Positions 35,161-44,805 of a stretch of 53,748 nucleotides of DNA are shown in pieces (positions within the stretch are counted from its first letter, which is position 1; every line of letters begins with the position of its first letter). The notes under the pieces are model-generated. The model was not told the DNA's origin. It made no database searches and was given only the letters and a program-made list of their open reading frames with translations. Source of the DNA: Desulfovibrionaceae bacterium. Its GTDB lineage: Bacteria; Desulfobacterota; Desulfovibrionia; Desulfovibrionales; Desulfovibrionaceae. The translations under genes and the position numbers were made by a program. The stretch lies in assembly GCA_031082225.1 (NCBI GenBank), contig JAVHLG010000026.1, positions 1-53,748 of the forward strand, given 5' to 3'.

Positions 35161-35922
35161 TCATGACTCCCTGACCGTCTCCGGTTCTTCCTCCCCGGCC
35201 AGAAACCGGGTCACCACGGGCATGTCCGTGGCCTGGACATCATCGGGGGTTCCGTCGAAGACGATGCGCCCGCCGTCCAGCAGGGCCACCCTGGCCGCAA
35301 TGCGAAAGACGTCGGGGATGTCGTGGCTGACCATGAGCGCCGTAAACCCGAAGGTCTGGCGGGACTGGGCGATGAGCGAGAGCACGCCGTTTTTGCGGAT
35401 GGGGTCGAGGCCGGTGGTGGGCTCGTCGAAGAGGATGACCCGGGGCTCGTTGACCAGGGCCCGGGCCAGGGCCACGCGCTTCTGCATGCCCCCGGAGATC
35501 TGCGAGGGATACTTCTCCGTCACGGCCGTAAGCTCCAGGCGCTCGATCTTGTCCATGACCCGGGCGGCGATTTCCTTCTCCCCCTGCCTGGTCTTTTCGC
35601 GAAGCGGCAGGGCGATGTTCTCGAACACCGTCAGGGAATCGAAAAGGGCCATGTTCTGGAACATGAAGCTCATGGAGCGGGCCAGGGCCCCCCGCTCGGA
35701 CCGCCGCATGTCCGTCAGGGACCGCCCCTGGAATAAAATTTCCCCGGAATCGGGCTGCAAAAGGCCCACAATATGCTTCAAAAGGACGCTTTTGCCCTCG
35801 CCGCTCTTGCCGATGATCAGCGTGATGCCGCCCTCGGGCACGGAAAGATTCACCCCGCGCAGCACCTCCTGGCCCTGGAACGATTTGCGGAGGTTGCGGA
35901 TCTCGATGAGCGCGTGGTTCAT
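35161..35922 (-). CDS. MlaF-like ABC transporter ATPase
   Basis: About 253 residues from the ATG at 35922. Walker [13 protein letters not shown]-loop [14 protein letters not shown], signature [15 protein letters not shown] and Walker [14 protein letters not shown] are all present. The [15 protein letters not shown] and [12 protein letters not shown] forms are typical of MlaF/Ttg2A ATPases that move phospholipids between membranes. The usual permease, MCE and periplasmic partners are not next to it, so they lie elsewhere or it serves another permease. It sits directly before budA on the same strand. Confidence 0.85.
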   Translation of the reverse strand: MNHALIEIRNLRKSFQGQEVLRGVNLSVPEGGITLIIGKSGEGKSVLLKHIVGLLQPDSGEILFQGRSLTDMRRSERGALARSMSFMFQNMALFDSLTVFENIALPLREKTRQGEKEIAARVMDKIERLELTAVTEKYPSQISGGMQKRVALARALVNEPRVILFDEPTTGLDPIRKNGVLSLIAQSRQTFGFTALMVSHDIPDVFRIAARVALLDGGRIVFDGTPDDVQATDMPVVTRFLAGEEEPETVRES

Positions 35923-36140
35923 GGCGTGGCGTTGTTCCGGCGGCGGGTTGGCGAAGTGCTCCGGAGACGACAGGGACTGCCGGAGGCGCTGTCCGTCGCC
36001 CGTCACAGGCGGCCTGCGGGACAGCCGTGGCACTGTGAACATTTTTTCCGCCCTTGGCAAGACGACGACAGACGGCGGCGGGCGATCCGGCCACCGCAAA
36101 CGGACGCCCCTCCCCCCTGGCCCGCCGGACGGACGCAGGA

Positions 36141-36169
36141 CTTGCCCTTTTTGCTTCAAGGCGTACATA
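36141..36169 (+). promoter_or_regulatory. Candidate MerR-type promoter of copA
   Basis: CTTG (36141-36144) and CAAG (36157-36160) form an inverted repeat across a promoter-like spacer, followed by TACATA (36164-36169) close to the ATG. Copper-responsive MerR proteins bind between elongated -35 and -10 boxes in this way. No such regulator gene is nearby, so this is weak. Confidence 0.25.
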
Positions 36170-36175
36170 TGTCAC

Positions 36176-38719
36176 ATGAAAAAAGCAGCACCCCCTGGCG
36201 GCAAACGGATCACCATGCCCGTTTCGGGCATGCACTGCGCGGCCTGCGCGGCGCGCATCGAAAAAATCGTCTCCGGCATGGCGGGCGTGGACGCGGTGTC
36301 CGTGAACCTGGCCGACGAATCCATGCACCTGGCCTTCGACCCGGACACCGTGGACCTGGACGCCGTGATCAGCCGCGTGGCGGACCTGGGTTTCACGGCC
36401 ACGGCGCCCCAAAGCCAGGCCAGCCTGGAACTGGCCGTCACCGGCATGCACTGCGCCGCCTGCTCGTCGCGCATCGAGCGGGTGGTGGGGGCCATGCCCG
36501 GCGTGACCCAGGCCAGCGTGAACCTGGCCGCCGAGACCGGAAAATTCGTCTTCGATCCCCAGACCATTACGCCCCGGGACATCCGCCGGGCCATCCGCGA
36601 CCTGGGTTTTTCCTCCGAGTCCCTGACCACCACGGATTTTTTCAAGGCCCGGCGCACCGAGGCCGAAAACGCCCTGCACGCCCTGCGCCGGGAGCTCGTC
36701 CCGGCCATGGTCCTGGCCGGACTTCTGCTCTACGTGTCCATGGGCCACATGCTGGGCCTGCCCCTGCCGCCGTTTCTCGACCCGCACCACTCCCCGGCCG
36801 GGTTCGCCCTGGCCCAGTTCGTCCTGGTGGTTCCCATCATGTGGGCCGGACGCCGTTTCTACACCATCGGCATCCCGAGCCTTGTGCGCGGCGCGCCGAA
36901 CATGGACTCCCTGGTGGCCGTGGGCACGGGCGCGGCCTTTCTGCACAGCCTGTGGAACCTGATCGAGATTCTTTTGGGCGTGGACCCGGCGGCCCGGGCC
37001 ATGGACCTCTATTTCGAGTCCGCAGGCGTTTTAATCGCCATGATTTCGCTCGGCAAGTACCTGGAGGCCGGGGCCAAGTACAAGACCTCCGACGCCATCG
37101 CCGCGCTCATGCGGCTGGCCCCGGACACGGCCACCCTGGTCAAGGACGGCGAGCACATCCCCATCCCCCTGGAAGAGGTGGTGGCCGGGGATGTCCTTCT
37201 GGTGCGGCCCGGCGACCGGGTACCCACGGACGCGGCGGTGGTCGAGGGCCAGTCCGGGGTGGATGAATCCATGCTCACGGGCGAGCCCCTGCCCGTGACC
37301 AAGCGGCCCGGGGACACGGTCACCGGCGGCACGCTCAACACCACCGGGGCGCTTGTGGTGCGGGCCGTGCGCGTGGGCGCGGACACCACGCTGTCGCGCA
37401 TCGTGGCCCTGGTGCGCGAGGCGCAGGGGTCCAAGGCCCCCATCGCCGACCTGGCCGACCGGGTGAGCTTTTATTTCGTGCCGGCGGTCATGGCCTGCGC
37501 CGTGGTCGCGGCCCTGTCCTGGTACGTTTTCGGCGGCGCGACCTACACCTTCTCCCTGCGCATCTTCACCGCCGTGCTGGTCATCGCCTGCCCCTGCGCC
37601 ATGGGGCTGGCCACGCCCACCTCCATCATGGTCGGCACGGGCCGGGGGGCCAGACTCGGCATCCTGGTCAAAAGCGGCGCAGCCCTCCAGGGGGCCGGAG
37701 GGCTGACGGCCATGGTCTTCGACAAGACCGGCACCCTGACCCACGGCCGCCCATCCCTGGACGAGGTACGCGTGGCCCCCGGGACCGACGGCCTGGACGA
37801 AAACACGGCCCTGGCCCTGGCGGCGGCGGCCGAGAGCCTGTCCGAGCATCCCCTGGCCCAGGCCGTGGTACGCGAGGCCGCCCGGCGCGGCCTGGTCCTG
37901 GCCAAGCCCGCCGCCTTCGAGGCCATGCCGGGCAAGGGCGTGGTGGCCCTGGTGGGCGAAAAAAAAGTCTTGGTGGGCAACCGGGAGTTTCTGACGGAAA
38001 ACGGCGTGACCGGCATGGACGCGGCGGACGCGGCGGCCGTCGGCCTGGCCGATCAGGGCAAGACCCCGGTGCACCTGGCCGTGGATGGGGAATTTGCCGC
38101 CATTTTGGCCATCGCCGACAAACTTCGGCCCGAGTCCCCGGCGGTGGTGGCCGAGCTTGCCAGACGCGGCATCGCCGTGGTCATGCTCACGGGCGACGCG
38201 GAGCGCACGGCCAGAGCCGTGGCCGCCGCAGCCGGGATATCCCGGGTGGTGGCCGGGGTTTTGCCCGACCGCAAGTCGCAGGAGATCGAGCGGATTCAGG
38301 CCGAGGGGTACCGGGTGGGCATGGTGGGCGACGGCATCAACGACGCCCCGGCCCTGGCCCGGGCGGACCTGGGCGTGGCCATGGGCTCGGGCATCGACGT
38401 GGCCATCGAGTCCTGCGACGTGGTGCTCATGCGCAACGACCTGCGCGGCGTCCTGGCCGCCCTGGATTTGAGCCGCGCGGTCATGGGCAACATCCGGCAG
38501 AACCTCTTCTGGGCCTTTGCCTTCAACACCATCGGCATCCCCGTGGCCGCAGGCGTGTTGCACCTCTTCGGCGGCCCGACCTTAAACCCCATGCTGGCCG
38601 GCACGGCCATGGCCCTAAGCTCCTTTACAGTGGTGACCAATGCCCTGCGGTTGCGGTTTTTCACGCCGAAGGAACTGACCGTGCCCCAGGCCGGGAGTTC
38701 GGTTGTCTCTGCAACCTGA
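36176..38719 (+). CDS. copA: Copper-exporting P1B-type ATPase (CopA)
   Basis: About 847 residues. The frame is open far upstream, but family similarity begins at MKKAAPPGG; an ATG at 36215 is an alternative. Two N-terminal HMA domains each have GMHCAAC. Then come the transport site [11 protein letters not shown], actuator [28 protein letters not shown] and [12 protein letters not shown]. The seventh helix reads AFNTIGIP (Phe in place of the common Tyr) and the eighth MALSSFTVV, which is close to the copper set. It should export Cu(I) from the cytoplasm. Its 3' end overlaps the convergent AraC gene by 59 bp. Confidence 0.95.
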   Translation: MKKAAPPGGKRITMPVSGMHCAACAARIEKIVSGMAGVDAVSVNLADESMHLAFDPDTVDLDAVISRVADLGFTATAPQSQASLELAVTGMHCAACSSRIERVVGAMPGVTQASVNLAAETGKFVFDPQTITPRDIRRAIRDLGFSSESLTTTDFFKARRTEAENALHALRRELVPAMVLAGLLLYVSMGHMLGLPLPPFLDPHHSPAGFALAQFVLVVPIMWAGRRFYTIGIPSLVRGAPNMDSLVAVGTGAAFLHSLWNLIEILLGVDPAARAMDLYFESAGVLIAMISLGKYLEAGAKYKTSDAIAALMRLAPDTATLVKDGEHIPIPLEEVVAGDVLLVRPGDRVPTDAAVVEGQSGVDESMLTGEPLPVTKRPGDTVTGGTLNTTGALVVRAVRVGADTTLSRIVALVREAQGSKAPIADLADRVSFYFVPAVMACAVVAALSWYVFGGATYTFSLRIFTAVLVIACPCAMGLATPTSIMVGTGRGARLGILVKSGAALQGAGGLTAMVFDKTGTLTHGRPSLDEVRVAPGTDGLDENTALALAAAAESLSEHPLAQAVVREAARRGLVLAKPAAFEAMPGKGVVALVGEKKVLVGNREFLTENGVTGMDAADAAAVGLADQGKTPVHLAVDGEFAAILAIADKLRPESPAVVAELARRGIAVVMLTGDAERTARAVAAAAGISRVVAGVLPDRKSQEIERIQAEGYRVGMVGDGINDAPALARADLGVAMGSGIDVAIESCDVVLMRNDLRGVLAALDLSRAVMGNIRQNLFWAFAFNTIGIPVAAGVLHLFGGPTLNPMLAGTAMALSSFTVVTNALRLRFFTPKELTVPQAGSSVVSAT

Positions 38720-39578
38720 CGAACCGGCCCGGGGGTATGCCCACGGCGCGGCGAAACTGCCGGGAAAAATGGCTCTGGTCGGCGAACCCGGCCAGGGTGG
38801 CGGCCTGAACCACGCTGTGGCCCGCCTCCAGGGCGGCCAGGGCCAGACGCAGCCGGTGGCGCATGACAAAGGCGTGGGGGGCCAGTCCGAACCGGGCGAC
38901 AAACAGCCGGTGCAGATGAAAGGGGCTGAGGCCCGCATGCCGGGCCGTCTCGTCCAGGCTGGGATTGCGCCGGGCCTGCCCGGCCAGATAGCTGGCGGCC
39001 CGCTCCACCTCGACCCGGAGGCCACCCGCTGCCGGATCAGACCCGGCCCGACCTGACGGTCCGGACGGGCCGGACGGCCCAGGCGGCCCGAACTGCACGG
39101 TCGCCGCCGCCAGTCCGGACAGCGCGCCAAGGGCCTCGGCCAGGGCCGTACGCCGGGCCTGGGCCGGGGCATCCGCATCCACCAGTTCGAAAAAGCGGCG
39201 AAGCCACGCGGCCGCGCCGCCGGGCGCGTCGTCGGACACGTCACGGTCTGCTGTCCCGGCCAAGTCCCGAAAGGTCTGCCCAGACAGGCACACGGCCCGG
39301 TGGGCGTGGGGCGGCGGGCCAAGGGGGACGCAGGCATGGGGGGTGTCCGGGGGGATGATGTAGATTCCGCCCCCGGGCACGTCGAATTCCCCGCCGGGAA
39401 GCGACATGCGCCGTCTGCCCCGCTCCACAAGCCCGACGATCCAACTGGCGTGGGCATGCCGGGAAAAATCCGGGGGCACGCCCACGGCCGCCACCGTGCG
39501 CACGTCGTAGGCGTAGGGCTCGTGCCCGAAACGCACCATTGCGCCGTCGTTCATATCCCTCACCCCGAAGCGCGTCAT
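38661..39578 (-). CDS. AraC family transcriptional regulator
   Basis: About 305 residues from the ATG at 39578; an ATG at 39554 with GGTGAGG upstream is nearly as good. An N-terminal cupin-type sensor ([15 protein letters not shown] ... [10 protein letters not shown]) is followed by a spacer with [10 protein letters not shown] repeats and the double helix-turn-helix ([19 protein letters not shown] and [17 protein letters not shown]). Such proteins usually activate a nearby gene when a small ligand binds. A free-standing cupin gene lies 133 bp upstream on the same strand and is the obvious partner. Confidence 0.9.
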   Translation of the reverse strand: MTRFGVRDMNDGAMVRFGHEPYAYDVRTVAAVGVPPDFSRHAHASWIVGLVERGRRRMSLPGGEFDVPGGGIYIIPPDTPHACVPLGPPPHAHRAVCLSGQTFRDLAGTADRDVSDDAPGGAAAWLRRFFELVDADAPAQARRTALAEALGALSGLAAATVQFGPPGPSGPSGPSGRAGSDPAAGGLRVEVERAASYLAGQARRNPSLDETARHAGLSPFHLHRLFVARFGLAPHAFVMRHRLRLALAALEAGHSVVQAATLAGFADQSHFSRQFRRAVGIPPGRFVRLQRQPNSRPGARSVPSA

Positions 39579-39711
39579 ATCGCCGGGACCATTTCTCCAG
39601 CGACAGGCGGGCGTGCGCCCTTTGCAATCCCACATCGATCCGGGCTGGCCCGGCCATGCCCATACCGGAGGCCCAAGACGGCGGCCTGCCCAGCGCAGGA
39701 ATTGCGATCCG

Positions 39712-40098
39712 TCAGCCCAAAGCCGGGGCGAACTCCGCATACAGCACCAGGCCCTGGTCCCCGGCCCGGACCTCATGCCGGGCCCCCTTGGGGATGACCG
39801 CCGCCACCCCGGGCCGATATTCCGCCTGTCGGCCGTCGATGACGGCCACGCCGCTTCCGGCCGCCACCCGATGCACCTCCCATTGCCCCTCGTGGACATG
39901 GGCGTCAAGGCGGCATCCCGGCGCCACCCGGACCAGGTGGAGGCTGAGCGTGCCCCCGGTCTCCCGTCCCGGGACCAGACAGCGCATAAACACCCCGGCA
40001 AAGGCCGGATGGGGCTTTTCCGGGATATCGGCAATACGGATCGTCCCGTCCGGCAACACGCAGCACCCCTCCTCGAAACCACGCCCGTTCTCGTTCAT
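39712..40098 (-). CDS. Cupin domain protein
   Basis: About 128 residues; GAGGAGG lies ahead of the ATG at 40098. A single cupin barrel is seen with the metal-ligand pattern HVHEGQWEVH in motif 1 and AAVIPKGARHEV in motif 2. It may bind a metal and a small acid or sugar, as an isomerase, dioxygenase or sensor. It is upstream of an AraC regulator that itself has a cupin sensor, suggesting a shared ligand. No closer family could be named. Confidence 0.85.
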   Translation of the reverse strand: MNENGRGFEEGCCVLPDGTIRIADIPEKPHPAFAGVFMRCLVPGRETGGTLSLHLVRVAPGCRLDAHVHEGQWEVHRVAAGSGVAVIDGRQAEYRPGVAAVIPKGARHEVRAGDQGLVLYAEFAPALG

Positions 40099-40353
40099 GG
40101 CCGCTTCCTCCTCACGTCTGTGTTTCGGGAAGCCTGCCCAAAACCGCCCGGCCGGTCTTGAACGATCCTGCTTTTTTTGCAGCGGCAGACCGGACTTCGT
40201 GAGAAAAATAACATATTCACCCCCAAACGCCTTCAAAAATCCGACGAATGCCGCTATCATGCCGTCAAAAGAGGCGTTTTCCAGACTGCGCCCGTCGGGA
40301 ACGGCCCGGTGGGGCAACAGGCCTTCACACCTTCAACCACTTGGCGAACCGTC

Positions 40354-40815
40354 ATGAAAGTTTCCGACCTGATGCGCAAAAACCTCATCAGGGTGCGGCC
40401 CGAGGCCCATATCGGGCACGTGCTCATCTGGTATAACGGCCTGACCGACACCTCGCGCAACACCTATGTGGTGGATGATCGCGGCGGGCTCTTGGGCGTG
40501 GTGACCATTTTCGATTTCCTGTTCATGCTGGTGCCCGGTCCGGTCACCGAAGAATGCCTGGCGGGGCGGCTTGAGGGCCGCGAGGCGCTCATGCGGGCGC
40601 TTCGGCGCAACATGGCGGCCATAGCGGACACGGAGGTGGGCAGCATCATGGATACCCAGTTCCCCACGGCCCAGGCCGACGACCTGTTCGTCACGGCGCA
40701 TGGGCTGATCATGGAGCAGCGGGCCAATGCCGTGCCGGTCCTGGACGAGCAGGGCATTTTGGTGGGAGAGCTGTCGCGGCGGATGATACTGGGGTTTTTG
40801 GTGCAGAATCTGTAG
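40354..40815 (+). CDS. CBS-pair protein
   Basis: About 153 residues from the ATG at 40354. Two CBS motifs are seen ([19 protein letters not shown] ... [18 protein letters not shown] and [18 protein letters not shown] ... [20 protein letters not shown]), the usual pair that binds adenine nucleotides. No other domain is attached, so it is probably a stand-alone regulator. It is divergent from the cupin gene and shares a terminator with the convergent metE. Confidence 0.88.
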   Translation: MKVSDLMRKNLIRVRPEAHIGHVLIWYNGLTDTSRNTYVVDDRGGLLGVVTIFDFLFMLVPGPVTEECLAGRLEGREALMRALRRNMAAIADTEVGSIMDTQFPTAQADDLFVTAHGLIMEQRANAVPVLDEQGILVGELSRRMILGFLVQNL

Positions 40816-40834
40816 CTTGCCCGCACACGACGAC

Positions 40835-40866
40835 AAAAAAGGCGGACCCTGCGGCCCGCCTTTCAT
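40835..40866 (-). terminator. Terminator between the CBS gene and metE
   Basis: Stem GGCGG(A/G)CC with its complement; on the minus strand it is followed by six T, so it ends metE transcription. On the plus strand a weaker TTTCATCATTT follows. The same design is seen after porB (50061-50095). Confidence 0.9.
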
Positions 40867-40899
40867 CATTTATTCGCATCACTCCGTCAGATCACGTCC

Positions 40900-43179
40900 T
40901 CATTGCCCGGCCGCGATCTCCGCCCGAAGCGCCTTCGCCGCCACCACCATATTTTTCAGCGACGCCATGGTCTCGGGCCAGTCCCGGGTTTTTAAGCCGC
41001 AGTCCGGATTGACCCACAGGCGATCCGCCGGAATCACGGCCATGGCCTTGCGCAAAAGCCCCGCCATCTCTTCCACCCCGGGAACCCGGGGGCTGTGGAT
41101 GTCGTAGACGCCCGGCCCGATGTCGTTCGGGTATTCGAACTCCCCGAACACCGACAATAGCTCCATCCTGCTGCGGCTGCATTCGATGCTGATGACGTCC
41201 GCATCCATGGCCGCGATCCAGCGGATGATGGTCCCGAATTCGCTGTAGCACATGTGGGTGTGGATCTGCGTGGCGTCGGACACCCCCGAGGCCGCCAGCC
41301 GGAAGCACTCCACGGCCCAGGTCAGGTAGGCCTCCTGGTCCGCCCGGCCAAGCGGCAGGCCCTCCCGGAAGGCGGCCTCGTCGATCTGGATGATGGGAAC
41401 CCCGGCCCGCTCCAGGTCGAGCACCTCGTCGCGCACGGCCAGGGCGATCTGGCGGCAGACCTCGCTGCGCGGGATGTCCTCGCGTACGAAGCTCCAGTTG
41501 AGGATGGTCACCGGCCCGGTCAGCATGCCCTTGACCGGCTTTTCGGTCAGGCTTTGGGCATGGCCGATCCAGTCCACGGTCATGGGATGCGGCCGCGACA
41601 CGTCGCCGAAGATGACCGGCGGCTTCACGCACCGGCTGCCGTAGCTCTGCACCCAGCCGTTTTCCGTGAAGCAGAAACCCGCCAGCATCTGCCCGAAATA
41701 TTCCACCATGTCGTTGCGCTCGGGCTCGCCGTGCACCAGGACATCCAGCGAAAGCGCCTCCTGCCGGGACACGGCGTCGGCGATGGCCGCCTGCATGGCC
41801 GCCCGGTAGGCCGACTGGTCCATCTCCCCCCGGCGCAGGGCCAGCCGCGCGGCCCGGATGGCGGCGGTCTGCGGGAAGGAGCCGATGGTGGTGGTGGGCA
41901 GAAGGGGCAGGCCCAGGCGCTCCTGTTGGGCCTTTTTGCGCTCGGCAAACGGACTTTTGCGCGACAGCATGGTCGGGACGACGCCCTCCAGGCGACGGCG
42001 CACGGCCGGGTCGCGGGCCTGGGGGTTGTCGCGACCGGCCGCCAGATCGGCGGCGGTGCGGGACAGGATGGCGGCATGGTCCCAGCCCTCGGCCGCCTCG
42101 GCGATGACCGCCGCCTCGCGGCACTTCTGCACGGCAAAGGCCATGGTCCGGCGCACGACCGGATCAAGCGCCGTCTCGCGTTCCAGGTCCACGGGGCAGT
42201 GCAGAAGCGAGCAGCTTGAGCCCACCATGACCCGGTCGGGGCCAAGCAGGTCGGCCATCCCCCGCGCAGTTTCCACGGCCCGGGCCAGATCCGTCTTCCA
42301 GATGTTGCGGCCGGAGACGAGGCCAAGCGACAGGGACATGGCCGGAGGCAATCGCCGCGCCACCTCCGATAGCTCATGCCCGGCCCGGGTGGCGTCCAGG
42401 TGCAGGATGTCGAACCCCGACGAAAGGGCCAGGTCCAGGTTTGAGCCCAGCCCGCCGAAATACGTGGCCAATACAAGCCTGGTTTCCTCGGCGGCGGCGC
42501 GCAGCATCTCGCAGGCAGGCCTGAAGTAGGCCTTGGCCTGCCGTTCCATGTCCGTGCACAGGATGGGCTCGTCGATCTGGATGACCGGGCACAGGGGGGA
42601 CAACTGCTGCACGAGCTCGCGATAGGTGGCCATGATCCCGGGCAGCAGCTCAAAGCGATCCGCCCCCTCCTCCTCCCGGCACAGGGACAAAAAGGTCAAC
42701 GGCCCCACAAGCGCGGCCTTGGGCCGATGCCCCAGGGACACGGCCAGGCGGGCGTCATCCACCACCGTGGCCCGGCCCAGGCGCGGGGTCATGCCCGGGG
42801 CGATCTCGGGCACGATGTAGTGGTAATTGGTGTCGAACCACTTGGTCATGTCCATGGCCGGAAGGTTGCGGTCGGCGTCCCCCCGGGCCATGGCGAACAA
42901 GACGTCCGGGAATAAAGGCCGATCCAGGGCGGCGAACCGCCCGGGCACGAGCCCGAACATGACGGCCGTGTCCAGCACATGATCGTAGAAGGAAAAATCC
43001 CCCACGGTCACGTAGGTCAGCCCGGCGTCGCGCTGGACGTTCCAGTGCCGCACCATCAGGTCGCGGCCCACGGCGGCCAGATCCGACGCGGAGAGTTCCC
43101 CGCGCCAGTGCCGTTCCAGGGCGAACTTGAGTTCGCGGGCGGCCCCCATGCGGGGAAAGCCAAGGACATGCGTTTGCAT
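40900..43179 (-). CDS. metE: Cobalamin-independent methionine synthase
   Basis: A 759-residue MetE: it transfers the methyl group of 5-methyltetrahydropteroyltri-glutamate to homocysteine in the cytoplasm, without B12. N-terminal [15 protein letters not shown], the central [10 protein letters not shown], and the zinc-site blocks HTHMCYSEF and [10 protein letters not shown], with PDCGLKTR near the end, match full-length enzymes. The gene is preceded by a cobalamin riboswitch and a hairpin that covers the ribosome site, so it should be shut off when B12 is plentiful. It ends at a strong terminator. Confidence 0.97.
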   Translation of the reverse strand: MQTHVLGFPRMGAARELKFALERHWRGELSASDLAAVGRDLMVRHWNVQRDAGLTYVTVGDFSFYDHVLDTAVMFGLVPGRFAALDRPLFPDVLFAMARGDADRNLPAMDMTKWFDTNYHYIVPEIAPGMTPRLGRATVVDDARLAVSLGHRPKAALVGPLTFLSLCREEEGADRFELLPGIMATYRELVQQLSPLCPVIQIDEPILCTDMERQAKAYFRPACEMLRAAAEETRLVLATYFGGLGSNLDLALSSGFDILHLDATRAGHELSEVARRLPPAMSLSLGLVSGRNIWKTDLARAVETARGMADLLGPDRVMVGSSCSLLHCPVDLERETALDPVVRRTMAFAVQKCREAAVIAEAAEGWDHAAILSRTAADLAAGRDNPQARDPAVRRRLEGVVPTMLSRKSPFAERKKAQQERLGLPLLPTTTIGSFPQTAAIRAARLALRRGEMDQSAYRAAMQAAIADAVSRQEALSLDVLVHGEPERNDMVEYFGQMLAGFCFTENGWVQSYGSRCVKPPVIFGDVSRPHPMTVDWIGHAQSLTEKPVKGMLTGPVTILNWSFVREDIPRSEVCRQIALAVRDEVLDLERAGVPIIQIDEAAFREGLPLGRADQEAYLTWAVECFRLAASGVSDATQIHTHMCYSEFGTIIRWIAAMDADVISIECSRSRMELLSVFGEFEYPNDIGPGVYDIHSPRVPGVEEMAGLLRKAMAVIPADRLWVNPDCGLKTRDWPETMASLKNMVVAAKALRAEIAAGQ

Positions 43180-43188
43180 TGCGGAATG

Positions 43189-43220
43189 CTCCTTTCAGAA
43201 ATGGGTTTCGTGAAAGGGAG
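43189..43220 (-). promoter_or_regulatory. Hairpin masking the metE ribosome-binding site
   Basis: On the minus strand CTCCCTTTCA (43211-43220) can pair with TGAAAGGAG (43189-43197) with a single bulge, covering the AAAGGAG site nine bases before the metE ATG. It is a natural OFF state for the riboswitch. A GC stem further upstream (about 43255-43308) ahead of TTTTT might act as a terminator instead. Confidence 0.6.
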
Positions 43221-43342
43221 CGAGGACACCCCAGGCGAGAACACGCGGAGAGAAAAAGCACGGTGGACGACGCCCCCGGGAAGGGACGCGGGACATGCTT
43301 TCCACACACGCCTGTCTGTTTCGCGAGACAGCCCTGCTCCTG

Positions 43343-43496
43343 GGACAGGACGTCTTCTGGCTTCCGGCCCCCCGCATCGGTCGATGCGTGCCCGGTCCTT
43401 CCCGTTTCGCAAGCGAAACAGTGGCCCGGGCGGGGGATCATGCCGGTTACAGCGGCGCGTCCGCGACGGAGTTTCACCGTCTTCCGTTTCCTGTCC
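43343..43496 (-). promoter_or_regulatory. Cobalamin (adenosylcobalamin-type) riboswitch
   Basis: On the minus strand, P1 strands GGACAGGA (43489-43496) and TCCTGTCC (43343-43350) enclose the conserved blocks GGTGAAACTCC (43468-43478), GCTGTAACCGGC (43442-43453), GCCACTG (about 43419-43425) and GCCAGAAGACG (43351-43361). All are hallmark cobalamin-aptamer elements in the right order. It lies about 165 bases upstream of metE. Confidence 0.95.
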
Positions 43497-43678
43497 GAGT
43501 AAGGGGGGAAGATAGCCGGACCCGGCGGGAAAGTCAAAACAGCGCGGGAGATGATTCCTAAACCACCCAAAACGCAAGGCGCACCCAACGGCCCGCCTTG
43601 TCGATTTCGCATCGGCGATCCGTCAAAGGCCACCGCCCTCTGTCATGCCGCGCGGGAACGCCGCCGCCCGGCGGCGCG

Positions 43679-44005
43679 TCAGGCCAGGGCCTGGGCGAAA
43701 TCCCCGAGGATGGTCCGGTAAAGCCTGCTGCCGCACCCGGCCCGGTCCCGGGCCAGCCCAAGCGCCATCTCGAAATGCCTGGCCGCCTCGTCAAACCGGC
43801 TGGCCTCATGCAGCACCAGGGCCAGCCGGTAGGCGCTGTGGGCCGTGCTCACCTCCGGCGAGCCCCCCATGCGGGACAGATCCATGGACCGGGTCAGCAG
43901 GGTCACGGCCAGTTCCGTATCCCCCGCCTGATGGGCCTCGACCCCTGCCCGGCGCAACTGCCGGACCTGCCCGCTCAATGCGCAGACGCCGTTTTCGCAG
44001 GCCAT
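43679..44005 (-). CDS. Small TPR-like protein
   Basis: A 108-residue, mostly helical protein. It has a Cys pair near the N-terminus (MACENGVCALSG) and two TPR-like helix pairs (AGVEAHQAGDTELAVTLL and SAYRLALVLHEASRFDEAARHFEMAL). No signal peptide is seen. It lies 81 bp downstream of the flavodoxin gene on the same strand and may be cotranscribed. I do not know its function; a binding partner for flavodoxin or an electron-transfer protein would be a guess. Confidence 0.7.
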   Translation of the reverse strand: MACENGVCALSGQVRQLRRAGVEAHQAGDTELAVTLLTRSMDLSRMGGSPEVSTAHSAYRLALVLHEASRFDEAARHFEMALGLARDRAGCGSRLYRTILGDFAQALA

Positions 44006-44086
44006 GCATCGTCTCCTCGTACGCAGGCCGCAATCCCGCCCCTCCTGGCAAGGGACGCCGGGACTGCGGCAGGTTCTCGGGCGTCC

Positions 44087-44624
<538 letters not shown>

Positions 44625-44805
44625 TATCATATTTATCCGATGAGGAAGACTCAACTCAGGGGTGCGCCGCATGGCGGCATCACTCGTGGGGCTTCTCCGG
44701 GTCGACGCGCGACAGCGGGCACGCAGGCTGCGTTTCCGACGTCTCCATCGCCGGATAACGTCGAATTCCATATCACGCCATTTACGATGCGACAGACCGC
44801 TCGGG

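Noticed and set aside
35147-36175. 5' extension of copA by 343 codons
   Set aside because: It lies antisense to the MlaF-like gene and has no similarity to ATPases; the protein family begins at the HMA domain near 36176.
39579-40082. 5' extension of the AraC gene
   Set aside because: It overlaps the cupin gene in another frame and has non-protein composition; the regulator starts at 39578 or 39554.
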